DNA of 64,000 nt from Colwellia demingiae (GTDB lineage: Bacteria; Pseudomonadota; Gammaproteobacteria; Enterobacterales; Alteromonadaceae): the NCBI RefSeq assembly GCF_007954275.1, contig NZ_VOLT01000015.1, positions 49,152-113,151 on the forward strand, in the 5' to 3' direction. Made by a program: the position numbers and the translations under genes. This document shows positions 1-9,807 of this stretch, in pieces. Numbering within the stretch: position 1 is the first letter of the stretch; each line of letters begins with the position of its first letter. The notes under the pieces were generated by a model, which was not told where the DNA came from, did no database searches, and saw only the letters and a program-made list of their open reading frames with translations.

Positions 1-2104
1 CCTCGTTGTAGCTGCGGATAAAGGTACGGCTACCTTTTCTGATATTGCTAACAAAATAGCTAATGATTATGGCTTTTGGCTGGGTGATGCGTTTGCCTCG
101 GGAGGTAGTGTTGGCTACGACCATAAAAAGATGGGTATCACTGCTAAAGGTGCTTGGGTATCAGTACAACGGCATTTTAGTGAGATGGATATTGATGTCC
201 AACAAGATGAAATCAGTGTGATTGGTATTGGTGATATGTCCGGAGATGTCTTTGGCAATGGCATGTTATCTTCCAAAACGATAAAACTGGTGGCTGCTTT
301 TGACCATCGCGATATATTTATCGATCCTAATCCTGATAGTGCCTTGAGTTATGTTGAACGAAACAGGCTTTACCACCTTGAACGTTCATCGTGGCAGGAT
401 TACGACAAAGCATTAATTTCTTACGGTGGTGGTGTTTTTAGTCGCTCGGTCAAACATATTGAATTAACGACAGAAATAAAACAATTACTTAATATTGATA
501 ACCAGATAAAACAGTTGTCGCCAGATGAATTAATTCGTCAGATTTTACAGTGTCAGGCAGATTTACTTTGGTTTGGTGGCATTGGAACTTATGTCAAAGC
601 TAGTACTGAAATTAATACCGAAGTAGGGGACAAGGCTAATGATCTATTACGTATTAATGGTAATGAATTACAGTGCAAAGTCATTGGTGAAGGTGGCAAC
701 TTAGGTTGCAGTCAGCTTGCCCGAGTAGAGTTTTCAAAAGGTGGTGGTAAAATTAATACCGATGCAGTTGATAACTCAGCAGGTGTTAATTGTTCAGACA
801 GTGAAGTGAATATTAAAATTTTGCTTAATGGTTTAGTTGATAATAAAAGTATGACAAAAGCTGAACGTGATCACTTATTAGCAACCATGACAGACGAAGT
901 TGGCGCTATGGTACTGCGTAATAATTATTATCAAGCGCAAGCGTTAAGTATTGATGAGGCGAACAGTCAGTCTCACTTTGATAGTTTTACCCGTTTGAGC
1001 CAATACTTGGTTAATAATGTTGGCTTAAATCGTGAGTTAGAATACTTGCCTGATGATGAAGAACTACAATCGAGAAATTTAGCACAACAAGGGTTAACTA
1101 GGCCTGAGTTAGCGGTGTTGATGGCGTATTCAAAAATGGATGTGCATGATGCTCTATTAGAAGAAAAACAATTACTAACGGATGGGTATTTCCAAAAGTA
1201 CTTATTATCAGCGTTTCCTAATGTGTTAGCTAAAAAATATACTCAAGACATTCTCAGTCATCCTTTAGCACAACAAATTATCGCTACCAGTGTCGCTAAT
1301 GAAATCTTTAATCGTGGTGGAATACATGCTGTAAGAGAGCAGACAGGTGCGACTATAGCCGAAATTGTTAAAGCTTTTATTATTGCGAAAGAAGTTTTTT
1401 CACTTGATAATATTTGGTCTGAAATTGAGTCTTTACATGGGAACGTCTCGGCACAAGTACAAATTAAGATGATGATAGAGGTGCAACGATTTTATCGTCT
1501 GATGGCTATCTGGTTTATCAACCATTCTAGCTCAGGTGATAGTATTGCTACTATAGTGCAGCGTTATTCCCCTGGAATTAACACCCTACAGCAACTTAAT
1601 GGTGATGAAATCACTTTGCCTTTTTCGCCAGTTGATGAATCACTGTATCAACTTAAAAGTGAAGTTGACGGTTTAGTCTTAGTGGATACTATTCATCAAT
1701 TAAAAGTATCGAGCGTGGTTTTTTGCGACATTGTTAAAACGGCTTCAGAGCTTAATTTATCGGTGACAGAAATTCTTCCTTGTTACTGTCAAGTAAGTAA
1801 AATACTTGGTCTTGCTTGGTTAATTGAGCAAACGGAAAAAGTGCAGGCTAAAGATCATTGGTCAAGGTTAGCACGTTTTAGTTTGTTACTTGATTTGTTA
1901 GAGTTCAGGGAAAAACTCGTACTTACGGTGCTCAAGAATAACCGAGAGTCATCTACTGATATTGCAATTGAACTATGGGCTACAAGCAAAAAAACGGAAT
2001 TAAATAGGGTGCATAGAGTGTTGGACGATTTAAAGGTTGCCGGTACGGTACACATTAATAAACTCTACTTCGCCAATCGCCAACTAAAAGCTTTAATCGC
2101 TTAA
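1..2104 (+). CDS. gdhB: NAD-specific glutamate dehydrogenase, large type, C-terminal part
   Basis: The frame is open from base 2 to the stop at 2102-2104, giving 700 residues; the true start lies outside the window and the first internal ATG (131) is not the start. The enzyme oxidatively deaminates glutamate to 2-oxoglutarate with NAD in the cytoplasm. The conserved dehydrogenase core is visible: GGSVGYDHKKMGITAKGAW near the left edge, then GIGDMSGDVFGNGMLSS, FDHRDIFIDPNPD, LWFGGIGTYVK and CKVIGEGGNLGCSQLARVEF. A long helical C-terminal region follows, as in the roughly 1600-residue family. A hairpin lies just after the stop. Family assignment is secure; the gene symbol follows Pseudomonas usage. 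Confidence 0.93.
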   Translation, partial: LVVAADKGTATFSDIANKIANDYGFWLGDAFASGGSVGYDHKKMGITAKGAWVSVQRHFSEMDIDVQQDEISVIGIGDMSGDVFGNGMLSSKTIKLVAAFDHRDIFIDPNPDSALSYVERNRLYHLERSSWQDYDKALISYGGGVFSRSVKHIELTTEIKQLLNIDNQIKQLSPDELIRQILQCQADLLWFGGIGTYVKASTEINTEVGDKANDLLRINGNELQCKVIGEGGNLGCSQLARVEFSKGGGKINTDAVDNSAGVNCSDSEVNIKILLNGLVDNKSMTKAERDHLLATMTDEVGAMVLRNNYYQAQALSIDEANSQSHFDSFTRLSQYLVNNVGLNRELEYLPDDEELQSRNLAQQGLTRPELAVLMAYSKMDVHDALLEEKQLLTDGYFQKYLLSAFPNVLAKKYTQDILSHPLAQQIIATSVANEIFNRGGIHAVREQTGATIAEIVKAFIIAKEVFSLDNIWSEIESLHGNVSAQVQIKMMIEVQRFYRLMAIWFINHSSSGDSIATIVQRYSPGINTLQQLNGDEITLPFSPVDESLYQLKSEVDGLVLVDTIHQLKVSSVVFCDIVKTASELNLSVTEILPCYCQVSKILGLAWLIEQTEKVQAKDHWSRLARFSLLLDLLEFREKLVLTVLKNNRESSTDIAIELWATSKKTELNRVHRVLDDLKVAGTVHINKLYFANRQLKALIA

Positions 2105-2135
2105 CTATTAACTTTTAACAACTGCAGCAGCATTA

Positions 2136-2175
2136 ATTACCTGTCACTTGCTTGTAATAAGCAGTGATAGGTAAT
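2136..2175 (+). terminator. Stem-loop after NAD-GDH
   Basis: ATTACCTGTCACTTGCTT (2136-2153) pairs with AGCAGTGATAGGTAAT (2160-2175) with one mismatch and one bulge around a 6-base loop. It lies 32 bases after the stop. There is no strong T run, so it is only a likely terminator or mRNA-end hairpin. Confidence 0.5.
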
Positions 2176-2496
2176 GATCACTGCTTAATGATTTTATCTG
2201 TCACCTTTAACCGTCCACTTTCTTAATTAAATCAATAGCTATCAACAAATCATTCTTCTATTTCATAATAGTTTTCTATAATTTATCTGAATAATGCTAC
2301 TTTTTCCGTTAAAGATAGCATTAATATACTTAGATAAAATTCAACCTATAACCCTAGGTTATAGATAAGCAATAAAGGGTCAATTGTTAAAGCTGTAATT
2401 TAAGTTCATGGTTAAGGTGAATGAAACGTAACTAAATGATCAGGTAGCTAATAACCTGACAATTATAAAACAAGCGAAATTACAATGGTGGATGTC
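2176..2496. other. Gene-free stretch upstream of a TonB receptor
   Basis: No ORF with coding character. The stretch is AT-rich and contains ATAACCCTAGGTTAT (about 2348-2362), a near-perfect short dyad that could be an operator for the TonB receptor operon. No promoter could be assigned with confidence. Confidence 0.4.
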
Positions 2497-5400
2497 ATGA
2501 AAGATAGATCAATGCTTAAGTCTAAACTATCACATTTGAGTTTATGTGTGCTAACAGCACTTACTTCTCAAGTTGTCTTTGCTGCAGAGAAAGCAGAAGT
2601 GAAAGAGGAAGAAATTGAAAGAATTTCTATCGTAGGTTCAAATATCAAGGGTAGCACTATGACAAGTGTTTTACCTGTTACCGAGCTTGATGCTGAAGAC
2701 ATCGCTGCAACTGGCGCTTTAGATGGAGATGAACTTTTACGTTCTATTCCTCAAATAGGTGCTGTTGGCTTTACAGGCACTCGAGGTGGTAATACCGGAA
2801 CGAATGCCGCACGTGGTGATGTTGGCTCAGTTAACTTACGTAGCATAGGTGAAGGTAATACCTTAGTTTTACTTAATGGTCGCCGTATGGTTAATCACCC
2901 GATTACTCAAACAAACTTTGGCGTACCGGTAACCTCGGTTAACTCTAATACCTTACCTATTTCAGGACTTGCGCGTGTTGAAGTTTTACGTGATGGTGCT
3001 GGCGCACTGTATGGCTCTGATGCTGTTGCGGGCGTAGTGAACTACGTGACCAAAGAAGATTTTGAAGGTGGCAATTTTAAAGTGCGTTATGGCGCAGAGC
3101 AAGGCACCGATCGTAATGATTTCACCTTATCTGGTAACAAAGGTTTTGAATTCAATAATAGCCAAACATTTTTCATGATTAGTGCAAACTACGCCAAGAA
3201 AACGGGTTTACAAGCGTCAGAAAATGGTTTCTCTAGTAATCAAGATTTACGCTCAAGAGCACCTGAAGAATTTGCCGGCGATACCGATTTTGATAACCGT
3301 TCTACATTAGAGCCTCATGCAGATCTACATTATATAGGTTTACCGAGCAAAATTGATGATTACATCGTTCGCCCAGTGTCATATATTAATAATGCGGGTG
3401 AACAACAATCCGCTGGCAGTTGTGGTGGTGGAGCTTTAGCTTCCGGTGGCGGAGTTATGGGTGATGTATGTCTTGATGCCGCAGGTAGTCACGATAGAGC
3501 ATTACGTCCTAACCGTAATGAAGAACGTACCTTAGTACCTGATATTGATCGATTAAATCTTTTTACTAACTTAAGTCATGAATTTAATAATGGTGTAGAA
3601 TTTTATAACGAGTCTACTTATTACCGTTCTAAAACTAAGCGTCAATGGGAACAATCAGCCATATTAAGTAATGGTACTTTTGATGTACCAGCACACAGTT
3701 ATTACAATCCATTTGGTCCTGTAAACTTTGCCGATGGCCGTGTTAATCCTAATCGTATTGCTGGTTTAGACCCTGCGGTAGTACCCGTTGAAGGTCTTGC
3801 TTATAATTTACGTATTCGCCCAACTGATGTTGGTCCACGTCAAGTTGAAGTTGAAAGTACTAGTTACCGTTTCTTAAATGGTTTTCGTGGTACCTACGAC
3901 GATTGGGATTGGGATACGGGTGTATTATATAGTGAAGCAAAAACTGACGATAACATGAGTAATCGTATTAGTTCTCCTTTATTACTAGCACAGTTAAGTT
4001 TAGATACTGCTGACGCTTACAACCCTTTTACAGGTGTTAATCCAGATAACCCAGCGAGCATCATAGATTCAACGCCTAACCCACAATCTAGTATTAATCC
4101 GTTTTTAACTACCGCTCAACGTAGTGCAAAAACATCATTAACAATGCTAGATTTCAAAGCTTCAAATCCATTTATGTTTGAATTACCTGGCGGTGAGGCC
4201 GGTCTAGCTTTCGGTTTAGAATATCGTAAAGAAACGTTAGATGAAGACAATAGTTCAAACTTTGATGGATCAGAACCTTTTGTTGAAGGTAATGCTGATC
4301 CGGTTAACCTAAGTAGTTTACAAGGTAGTAGTGTTCGCCTAGATGTTTCTGGTGAGCGTGAAGTTTATTCTGCTTATGTAGAGCTTGCTTTACCATTACT
4401 CGCAGATCTTCCTGCTATTCATAGTTTAGATGTGCAATTAGCCGCACGTTATGAAGACTTTAGCGATATAGGTAATATAACTCGACCTAAAATGGCCGTG
4501 TCATGGTTCCCCGTTGAAATGCTTCAATTTAGAGGTGCCGTATCTAAAGGCTTTAGAGCGCCAAACCTCATTCAGCTAAATTCACCAGGCGCTACATTGA
4601 CTACAGGTGTAGATGATTATGCTGAAAATTCCTTGGATGCCAATGGAAACGTTGTTGTTAATTCTGATACTTTAGCAGATGGCGGCTCTGGTAATGGTAA
4701 CTACAATCTATCAACATCAGGTAACAAAGATTTAGAGGCTGAAGAAAGTGAAAATATAAGTGTAGGTTTAACATTACAAGTTATGGATAACTTAACCTTT
4801 ACTTATGATTGGTGGGAAATTGAGACAACAGGTACTGTTGGTGTTCTTTCTGATGAGAATATTTCACGTTTAGACTTGATTGCAAGAGGAGAAGGTTCAT
4901 CAAATCCTGACGTTATTCGAGGCCCTATTGACGCGGATAATCCATTAGGAGAAATTGTTCAAATTAATCGCCGCTATGAAAACCTAAACACTCGTACAAT
5001 TACTGGTTACGATATTGCTATCAATTATGATTTGAATACTTCAGTGGGTGATTTTGGCCTATCATTAAATGGTGCTAGAACATTAAAATTTGACCAAGAA
5101 GCTGGCGGTGATGCGTCGTTAATTGTCGATGCGGGTGCTGATCCTGAAGTATTAGGTACTGCAGTGGGTGATATCGTTGGAACAAACAGTATTCCAGAAT
5201 GGCAAGCAACAGCATCATTAAAATGGAAATCAAATGATGCGCTATGGGGCGCAGGTTTATTTGTTAAATACGTTGGTGAAGTTGACAATACCAGTGTATC
5301 CAAAACCGTTGATAGCGTAACAACATTCTATACCTCCAAAGCGCAAACTCGAGCAAATACTTACGTAACTCGTAATGACTTCATGGGATACGAAGGTGTG

Positions 5401-5532
5401 AGTCTAAGTTTTGGTATTAATAATGTCTTTGATCAAGAACCACCATTGGCTGATACTACCTTTGGTTATGACGGTTCATTACATTCAAGCCGTGGAAGAT
5501 ACTTCTATACCAGTGCTAATTTCAGTTTTTAA
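2497..5532 (+). CDS. TonB-dependent outer-membrane receptor, probable peptide uptake
   Basis: Large TonB-dependent receptor of about 1011 residues that would import a substrate across the outer membrane with TonB/ExbBD energy. ATG 2497 is preferred over the upstream in-frame ATG 2485 because GGTGGA precedes it and the protein then begins MKDRSMLKSKLSHL, a normal signal peptide ending VVFA-AE. A TonB-box-like ERISIVGS follows. The plug shows DELLRSIPQ, VNLRSIGEGNTLVLLNGRR and GLARVEVLRDGAGALYGSDAVAGVVNY. The barrel ends in aromatic FSF. Two peptidase-type lipoprotein genes follow on the same strand, so peptides or D-amino-acid-containing peptides are the inferred cargo. Receptor identity is secure, cargo is inference. 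Confidence 0.9.
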   Translation: MKDRSMLKSKLSHLSLCVLTALTSQVVFAAEKAEVKEEEIERISIVGSNIKGSTMTSVLPVTELDAEDIAATGALDGDELLRSIPQIGAVGFTGTRGGNTGTNAARGDVGSVNLRSIGEGNTLVLLNGRRMVNHPITQTNFGVPVTSVNSNTLPISGLARVEVLRDGAGALYGSDAVAGVVNYVTKEDFEGGNFKVRYGAEQGTDRNDFTLSGNKGFEFNNSQTFFMISANYAKKTGLQASENGFSSNQDLRSRAPEEFAGDTDFDNRSTLEPHADLHYIGLPSKIDDYIVRPVSYINNAGEQQSAGSCGGGALASGGGVMGDVCLDAAGSHDRALRPNRNEERTLVPDIDRLNLFTNLSHEFNNGVEFYNESTYYRSKTKRQWEQSAILSNGTFDVPAHSYYNPFGPVNFADGRVNPNRIAGLDPAVVPVEGLAYNLRIRPTDVGPRQVEVESTSYRFLNGFRGTYDDWDWDTGVLYSEAKTDDNMSNRISSPLLLAQLSLDTADAYNPFTGVNPDNPASIIDSTPNPQSSINPFLTTAQRSAKTSLTMLDFKASNPFMFELPGGEAGLAFGLEYRKETLDEDNSSNFDGSEPFVEGNADPVNLSSLQGSSVRLDVSGEREVYSAYVELALPLLADLPAIHSLDVQLAARYEDFSDIGNITRPKMAVSWFPVEMLQFRGAVSKGFRAPNLIQLNSPGATLTTGVDDYAENSLDANGNVVVNSDTLADGGSGNGNYNLSTSGNKDLEAEESENISVGLTLQVMDNLTFTYDWWEIETTGTVGVLSDENISRLDLIARGEGSSNPDVIRGPIDADNPLGEIVQINRRYENLNTRTITGYDIAINYDLNTSVGDFGLSLNGARTLKFDQEAGGDASLIVDAGADPEVLGTAVGDIVGTNSIPEWQATASLKWKSNDALWGAGLFVKYVGEVDNTSVSKTVDSVTTFYTSKAQTRANTYVTRNDFMGYEGVSLSFGINNVFDQEPPLADTTFGYDGSLHSSRGRYFYTSANFSF

Positions 5533-5552
5533 TGATTAATTAGTAACAAACC

Positions 5553-5595
5553 ATATGGCTTGGCTAACTCAAAGTAGTCAGGCCATATTTTCTTT
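5553..5595 (+). terminator. Hairpin between TonB receptor and carboxypeptidase gene
   Basis: ATATGGC (5553-5559) pairs with GCCATAT (5582-5588), with extra inner pairing GGCTA/TAGTC, and is followed by TTTTCTTTC. It could be a partial terminator that lowers expression of the two downstream lipoprotein genes relative to the receptor. Confidence 0.4.
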
Positions 5596-5622
5596 CTCAT
5601 GCAAGTTTATAAAGAACCAATT

Positions 5623-6912
5623 ATGAAAAATGCACTTAACTCATCAACTTTGCTTTTACCGTTATTATTAGTAGTATTTTCCTGTTCAGCACCTCAAAAA
5701 AATATTGAAAACACAGCACCAATTCTCTCTGAAGACACGAAAACCGATACTTCAGCAAACGTTTATCGTCCTGTAAAAGAACAATTTAAACCTGAAGTAA
5801 ATAAAGTTTCAAACGTTAATAGTCAGTCCTGTAGCGACGGTAAGGTAAAGCTGACCAGTGATTTTGCTGCAGGGCGTATGGATGAATGTAAAAGAACAGG
5901 TGAAAATGAATATTCAATAATATTAGTGCCAGAAAACACGCCTATCAACTCAAGCCCTTGGTATGCTTTTAAAATACAGGCTGAGCAAGTTACGGATATC
6001 ACTATTACCATGAAGGTACGTGGCGATAAGCATCGTTACCCCCCTAAAATTAGTCGTGATGGTAAGTCGTGGCAGCTACAAAGTTACCAACAAAAAGGTG
6101 AGCGCTTAATCATGAAAGTGAAAGCATCTCCCCAACCAGTGACTATTGCCGCACAAGAAATTATAAATAATCAATATTATGTTAATTGGGCAGAAGAACT
6201 TATCGAAGAGAGCGCTTTCACCCAAAGCATTTTAGGAGCATCTACTCAAGGTCGTCCTATCTACAAAATCGAAAGTCGAGGTGAAAATACTAATGAGTGG
6301 GTCGTTATTCTAGGACGACAACATCCACCAGAGGTTACCGGTGCTCTGGCTTTATTTCCGTTTGTCGAGACACTATTATCAAATAGCGAACTTAGTAAGT
6401 ACTTTCTTAGAAAATATAATGTGCTAGTTATTCCTAATATAAATCCAGATGGAGTACATGCTGGTAATTGGCGTAGTAATGCTAATGGTAAGGATTTAAA
6501 TCGTGATTGGAATGATTTTTCACAGATCGAAACTCGATTAATAAATGACTATTTGCAGGGCTTAGTAGCACAAGGGCAAAAAATTAAGTTTGCTGTTGAT
6601 TTTCACTCCACTAAAAATGATATTTTTTATACTATGCCAGTAGACTATGGCGTTGAAAGCTCATACTTTGTTAGGCATTGGTTAGGTGAACTCGATAGAC
6701 AAATGCCAAACTTCAATGTGGTTTTAAGACCAGGGAATAATCCAAACTTAGGTGTATCAAAGCAGTATTTTTCTGATCAGTTTGGCGTTCATGCCATTAC
6801 CTATGAAATGGGTGATAATACCGATCGTACTAAAATAAAAAGTATTGCATATAAATCAGCTAACATATTGATGATTAACATGTTATCAGATGTTGACCAT
6901 GAAAAAGAATAG
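5623..6912 (+). CDS. M14-family zinc carboxypeptidase lipoprotein
   Basis: A predicted metallocarboxypeptidase of about 429 residues. ATG 5623 is preferred to 5599 because it gives a clean lipoprotein signal (MKNALNSSTLLLPLLLVVFSC, cysteine 21) and has AAGAA upstream. All M14 catalytic elements are visible: zinc-binding H234 and E237 in RQHPPEVTG, zinc-binding H328 in VDFHSTKND, and general-base E395 in AITYEMGD. The NPDGVHAGNWRSNANGKDLNRDW block is typical of the family. It should act in the periplasm or on the outer membrane, trimming peptides or amide conjugates. It lies 90 bases after the TonB receptor and 8 bases before the D-aminoacylase-like gene, so the three probably form an operon. 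The exact substrate is unknown. Confidence 0.88.
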   Translation: MKNALNSSTLLLPLLLVVFSCSAPQKNIENTAPILSEDTKTDTSANVYRPVKEQFKPEVNKVSNVNSQSCSDGKVKLTSDFAAGRMDECKRTGENEYSIILVPENTPINSSPWYAFKIQAEQVTDITITMKVRGDKHRYPPKISRDGKSWQLQSYQQKGERLIMKVKASPQPVTIAAQEIINNQYYVNWAEELIEESAFTQSILGASTQGRPIYKIESRGENTNEWVVILGRQHPPEVTGALALFPFVETLLSNSELSKYFLRKYNVLVIPNINPDGVHAGNWRSNANGKDLNRDWNDFSQIETRLINDYLQGLVAQGQKIKFAVDFHSTKNDIFYTMPVDYGVESSYFVRHWLGELDRQMPNFNVVLRPGNNPNLGVSKQYFSDQFGVHAITYEMGDNTDRTKIKSIAYKSANILMINMLSDVDHEKE

Positions 6913-6920
6913 GAAAGACT

Positions 6921-8492
6921 ATGAATGTCCTTAACAAAACAGCAATCAGCTTAGCGATCAGTATGGTATTTTTGAGTGCCTGCTCGACTGAAGAACAAAA
7001 GCTTACCGATAATAACGTTGATTTATTGATCACCAATGGCACTGTTTACACCGGAGAAAATGGTCAAGCTCAGCAACTCGATGTAGCGATTTGTCAGCAA
7101 ATTATTTGTGGTTTATATCCCCGTGGTGAGCACAGTATTGAGGCCAAAAAGGTAATTGATGCTAAAGATAAAATTGTTAGCCCTGGTTTCATTGACCCAC
7201 ACACTCACTCTTTAGCAGAGCTGCTCAGTAAAGATAAAAACCATAACTTAAATTACTTAACTCAAGGTGTAACTACCGTGGTCAATGGTAATGATGGTGG
7301 TGGTCCAGTTGATATAACAGCGATGGCTAAAAAGCTAAAAACTAATGGTATTGGCACTAACACTGCATTATTAGTGGGTCATGGCAGTTTAAGAGAACAA
7401 GTCATGGGCAGAGCAGAGCGTTTTGCCACGCCTGAAGAACTCAGTGAAATGTCGGCGCTATTAACAACAGCGATGGAAGCCGGCGGCATTGGTTTATCAA
7501 CGGGGTTATATTACGTGCCAGGTAGTTATGCTAATACAGATGAAGTCATCACCTTAGCTAAAATTTCTAGTCACTTTGGCGGAATTTATGATACTCATTT
7601 ACGTGATGAAAGTACCTTTAATATAGGCTTTAATGCCGCCTTAGACGAAGCCATTAATATTGCTGATAAAGCGGATATACATTTGCACTTAGCACATATA
7701 AAGGCATTAGGCGTTGATGTTTGGGGGCAAAGTAAGCAAGCAATTGACACTATTACTCAAGCACAACAAAAGGGTACCTCAATATCTGCTGACCAATATC
7801 CTTGGTTAGCATCAGGTACTAAGCTACGTAGTGCGGTAATTCCTAAATGGGTAATGGCTGATTCAAAAAATGCTTTTCATCAACGTCTACATCAAACTGA
7901 TTTATCAGCAAAATTAGCGGAAGAAATTACTGAGAATATTCGCCGAAGAGGTGGTCCAGATTCGCTTTATATTACTGAGTTTAATGATTCAAGCTTAGTA
8001 AGTTTGAATTTACTGCAGGTTTCAGAGTTGAAAGGTTTATCTGTCGTTGATACCGCTATTTGGATGGTACTACAAGGTGATGTTAGAGTAGCGTCTTTTA
8101 ATATGTCCCCTGAGGATGTTGAACGTTTTATGGTACAACCTTGGGTGGTCACTTCATCTGATGGCACAAACGGTCACCCCAGAAAATATGCAAGTTTCCC
8201 GCAGAAATATCAAAAATATGTAGTCGATAAAAAATTGCTCACTATTGCTGAGTTTATCAATCGAAGTTCTTCCCAAACAGCCAAACTCCTTGGTCTTAAT
8301 GAACGAGGTCTTTTAAAAGTAGGCTATAAGGCCGACGTTATTGTTTTTGATCAACAAGGTTTTGCGCCTAAGGCAAACTTTAGCCAGTGGAATAATTACT
8401 CGGTAGGAGTAGAGCAGGTTATTGTCAACGGCACACTGGTGATAGAAAACGAAAAGTTTAGCGGAATCTTAGCCGGAAAGTTTATTCAATAA
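6921..8492 (+). CDS. D-aminoacylase / N-acyl-D-amino-acid deacylase family lipoprotein
   Basis: Amidohydrolase-superfamily protein of 523 residues. The N-terminus MNVLNKTAISLAISMVFLSAC is a lipoprotein signal with lipobox LSAC, so the enzyme is exported. The composite domain begins VDLLITNGTVYTGENG; the metal site DPHTHS lies at about residues 92-97; STGLYYVPGSYANTDEV, DTHLRDES and HLAHIKALG are D-aminoacylase landmarks; GLLKVGYKADVIVFD closes the domain. The family hydrolyses N-acyl-D-amino acids or related dipeptides. GAAAGACT precedes ATG 6921. Co-location with the M14 peptidase and TonB receptor suggests scavenging of unusual peptides. Function at substrate level is inferred. Confidence 0.87.
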   Translation: MNVLNKTAISLAISMVFLSACSTEEQKLTDNNVDLLITNGTVYTGENGQAQQLDVAICQQIICGLYPRGEHSIEAKKVIDAKDKIVSPGFIDPHTHSLAELLSKDKNHNLNYLTQGVTTVVNGNDGGGPVDITAMAKKLKTNGIGTNTALLVGHGSLREQVMGRAERFATPEELSEMSALLTTAMEAGGIGLSTGLYYVPGSYANTDEVITLAKISSHFGGIYDTHLRDESTFNIGFNAALDEAINIADKADIHLHLAHIKALGVDVWGQSKQAIDTITQAQQKGTSISADQYPWLASGTKLRSAVIPKWVMADSKNAFHQRLHQTDLSAKLAEEITENIRRRGGPDSLYITEFNDSSLVSLNLLQVSELKGLSVVDTAIWMVLQGDVRVASFNMSPEDVERFMVQPWVVTSSDGTNGHPRKYASFPQKYQKYVVDKKLLTIAEFINRSSSQTAKLLGLNERGLLKVGYKADVIVFDQQGFAPKANFSQWNNYSVGVEQVIVNGTLVIENEKFSGILAGKFIQ

Positions 8493-8684
8493 GTATGGTG
8501 TGGTTAAACTAATTACTCAGAGTAATAGTTGATGCTTCTCTTATTGATGGTTTTTATTTTAAATAGACCGTCATTTTTTATATAATGATAGCTTGTTGGT
8601 AACGCGGCAGTAATTCGGCATTGCCAATGGAAAATAGAAAAACCATATATAACCTTAAGTAAATATCAAAGTAAGCCAAAATAA

Positions 8685-8724
8685 CGCTATAGTCATACTT
8701 AACAATGCCTATAGCGATGTTTTC
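8685..8724 (+). terminator. Hairpin downstream of the peptide-use operon
   Basis: CGCTATAG (8685-8692) and CTATAGCG (8709-8716) form a perfect 8-bp stem with a 16-base loop, followed by ATGTTTTC. It lies in the 314-base gap between the converging deacylase and LysR genes and is a weak terminator candidate. Nothing else was seen in that gap. Confidence 0.4.
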
Positions 8725-8806
8725 AACCAACCTATCTCGTTTTTATCAACTCATTAGTACTGAACTATAGACATAACTTCTACGCTCATTCCTTCAAGTG
8801 AAATGT

Positions 8807-9697
8807 TTAATCTAGTATCATAGTATTTTCAAAATACTCCTGCATGTAAACTTTTAAGCATTTAGCTCTAGCACTTAACAGTTTACCACTGGGCCATACA
8901 GTATAAAGATCTCGATTTGGCCCCTGCCAAGCTTGTAATACTCGTACTAATACTCTCGACTTTATTAAATGACTGACCTCGCTCATTGGTAAAAGTGAAA
9001 TACCCAGATCGTCACATACCAGCTGAGTTACCATGTTTACATCGTTTACTAAGGTCGAAAATCGAGGGCGAAGTTCCTGTTTTTTACTAGCCATTACATT
9101 CGACATGCTCCAACTTAGTAACGTATTTGTTCCTATTAAACGATGCAGTTCAAGTTCCTCAAGGCTTTTTGGCTCTCCTTGAATGGCTAAATATTCTGAA
9201 GTTGCAACTAAGACAGTTTGCAACGAGCCTAAACGTTTTTGATAAAGCATTGAGGATTCTTGCGGACCAATCCGCAGTGCGATATCAGCCCCAGATGACA
9301 GCATGCTGTCCACACTATTACTTAGCATCAATTCAAGCTTAATATCAGGATAAGTTTTAATAAAACCTGACCACATCGGCTGCAGCAAACCTGTAGAGAT
9401 ATTAGTCGGCGCTAATACTTTTAAAGAACCCGCTAATATATTTAATTCACCACTAAGCTGTTGCCGAGTTTGTTCAAACTGCTCGACTAAACCTGCATAA
9501 GACTGATAGAAAGACTCTCCCTCCTGAGTTAGTCCAAATTGGCGCGCAGAACGGTGAATCAACTGGTGGCCAATAGACGTTTCTAAACGCTGTAAACGCC
9601 GTGTTACCGTAGCCGCAGGTAAGTCTAGCTTCTTAGCAGCTGACGCTAATCCTTGTTTCTGTACTATGTGTACAAATAGAACTATATCATCGAACAT
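8807..9697 (-). CDS. LysR-family transcriptional regulator
   Basis: LysR-type regulator of about 296 residues. The start is set at ATG 9697 (MFDDIVLFVHIVQKQG), which matches the usual first helix of the family; the longer frame to 9745 adds 16 residues with no family resemblance. The N-terminal winged HTH reads GLASAAKKLDLPAATVTRRLQRLE (residues about 15-40), and the rest is a substrate-binding domain (SGADIALRIG, LVCDDLGISLLP). It is divergent from the monooxygenase/DUF2798/RidA operon starting at 9808 and probably controls it from the 110-base gap. The inducer is unknown. Confidence 0.87.
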   Translation of the reverse strand: MFDDIVLFVHIVQKQGLASAAKKLDLPAATVTRRLQRLETSIGHQLIHRSARQFGLTQEGESFYQSYAGLVEQFEQTRQQLSGELNILAGSLKVLAPTNISTGLLQPMWSGFIKTYPDIKLELMLSNSVDSMLSSGADIALRIGPQESSMLYQKRLGSLQTVLVATSEYLAIQGEPKSLEELELHRLIGTNTLLSWSMSNVMASKKQELRPRFSTLVNDVNMVTQLVCDDLGISLLPMSEVSHLIKSRVLVRVLQAWQGPNRDLYTVWPSGKLLSARAKCLKVYMQEYFENTMILD

Positions 9698-9807
9698 GAT
9701 TTCATATTTGGAATTAATGATTGATAAATACAGTATATATTTCATATTCGTAAGTGTATATCTTTAGATTCCCTCAAATATATAACAAAGACACAACAGA
9801 GATAACC

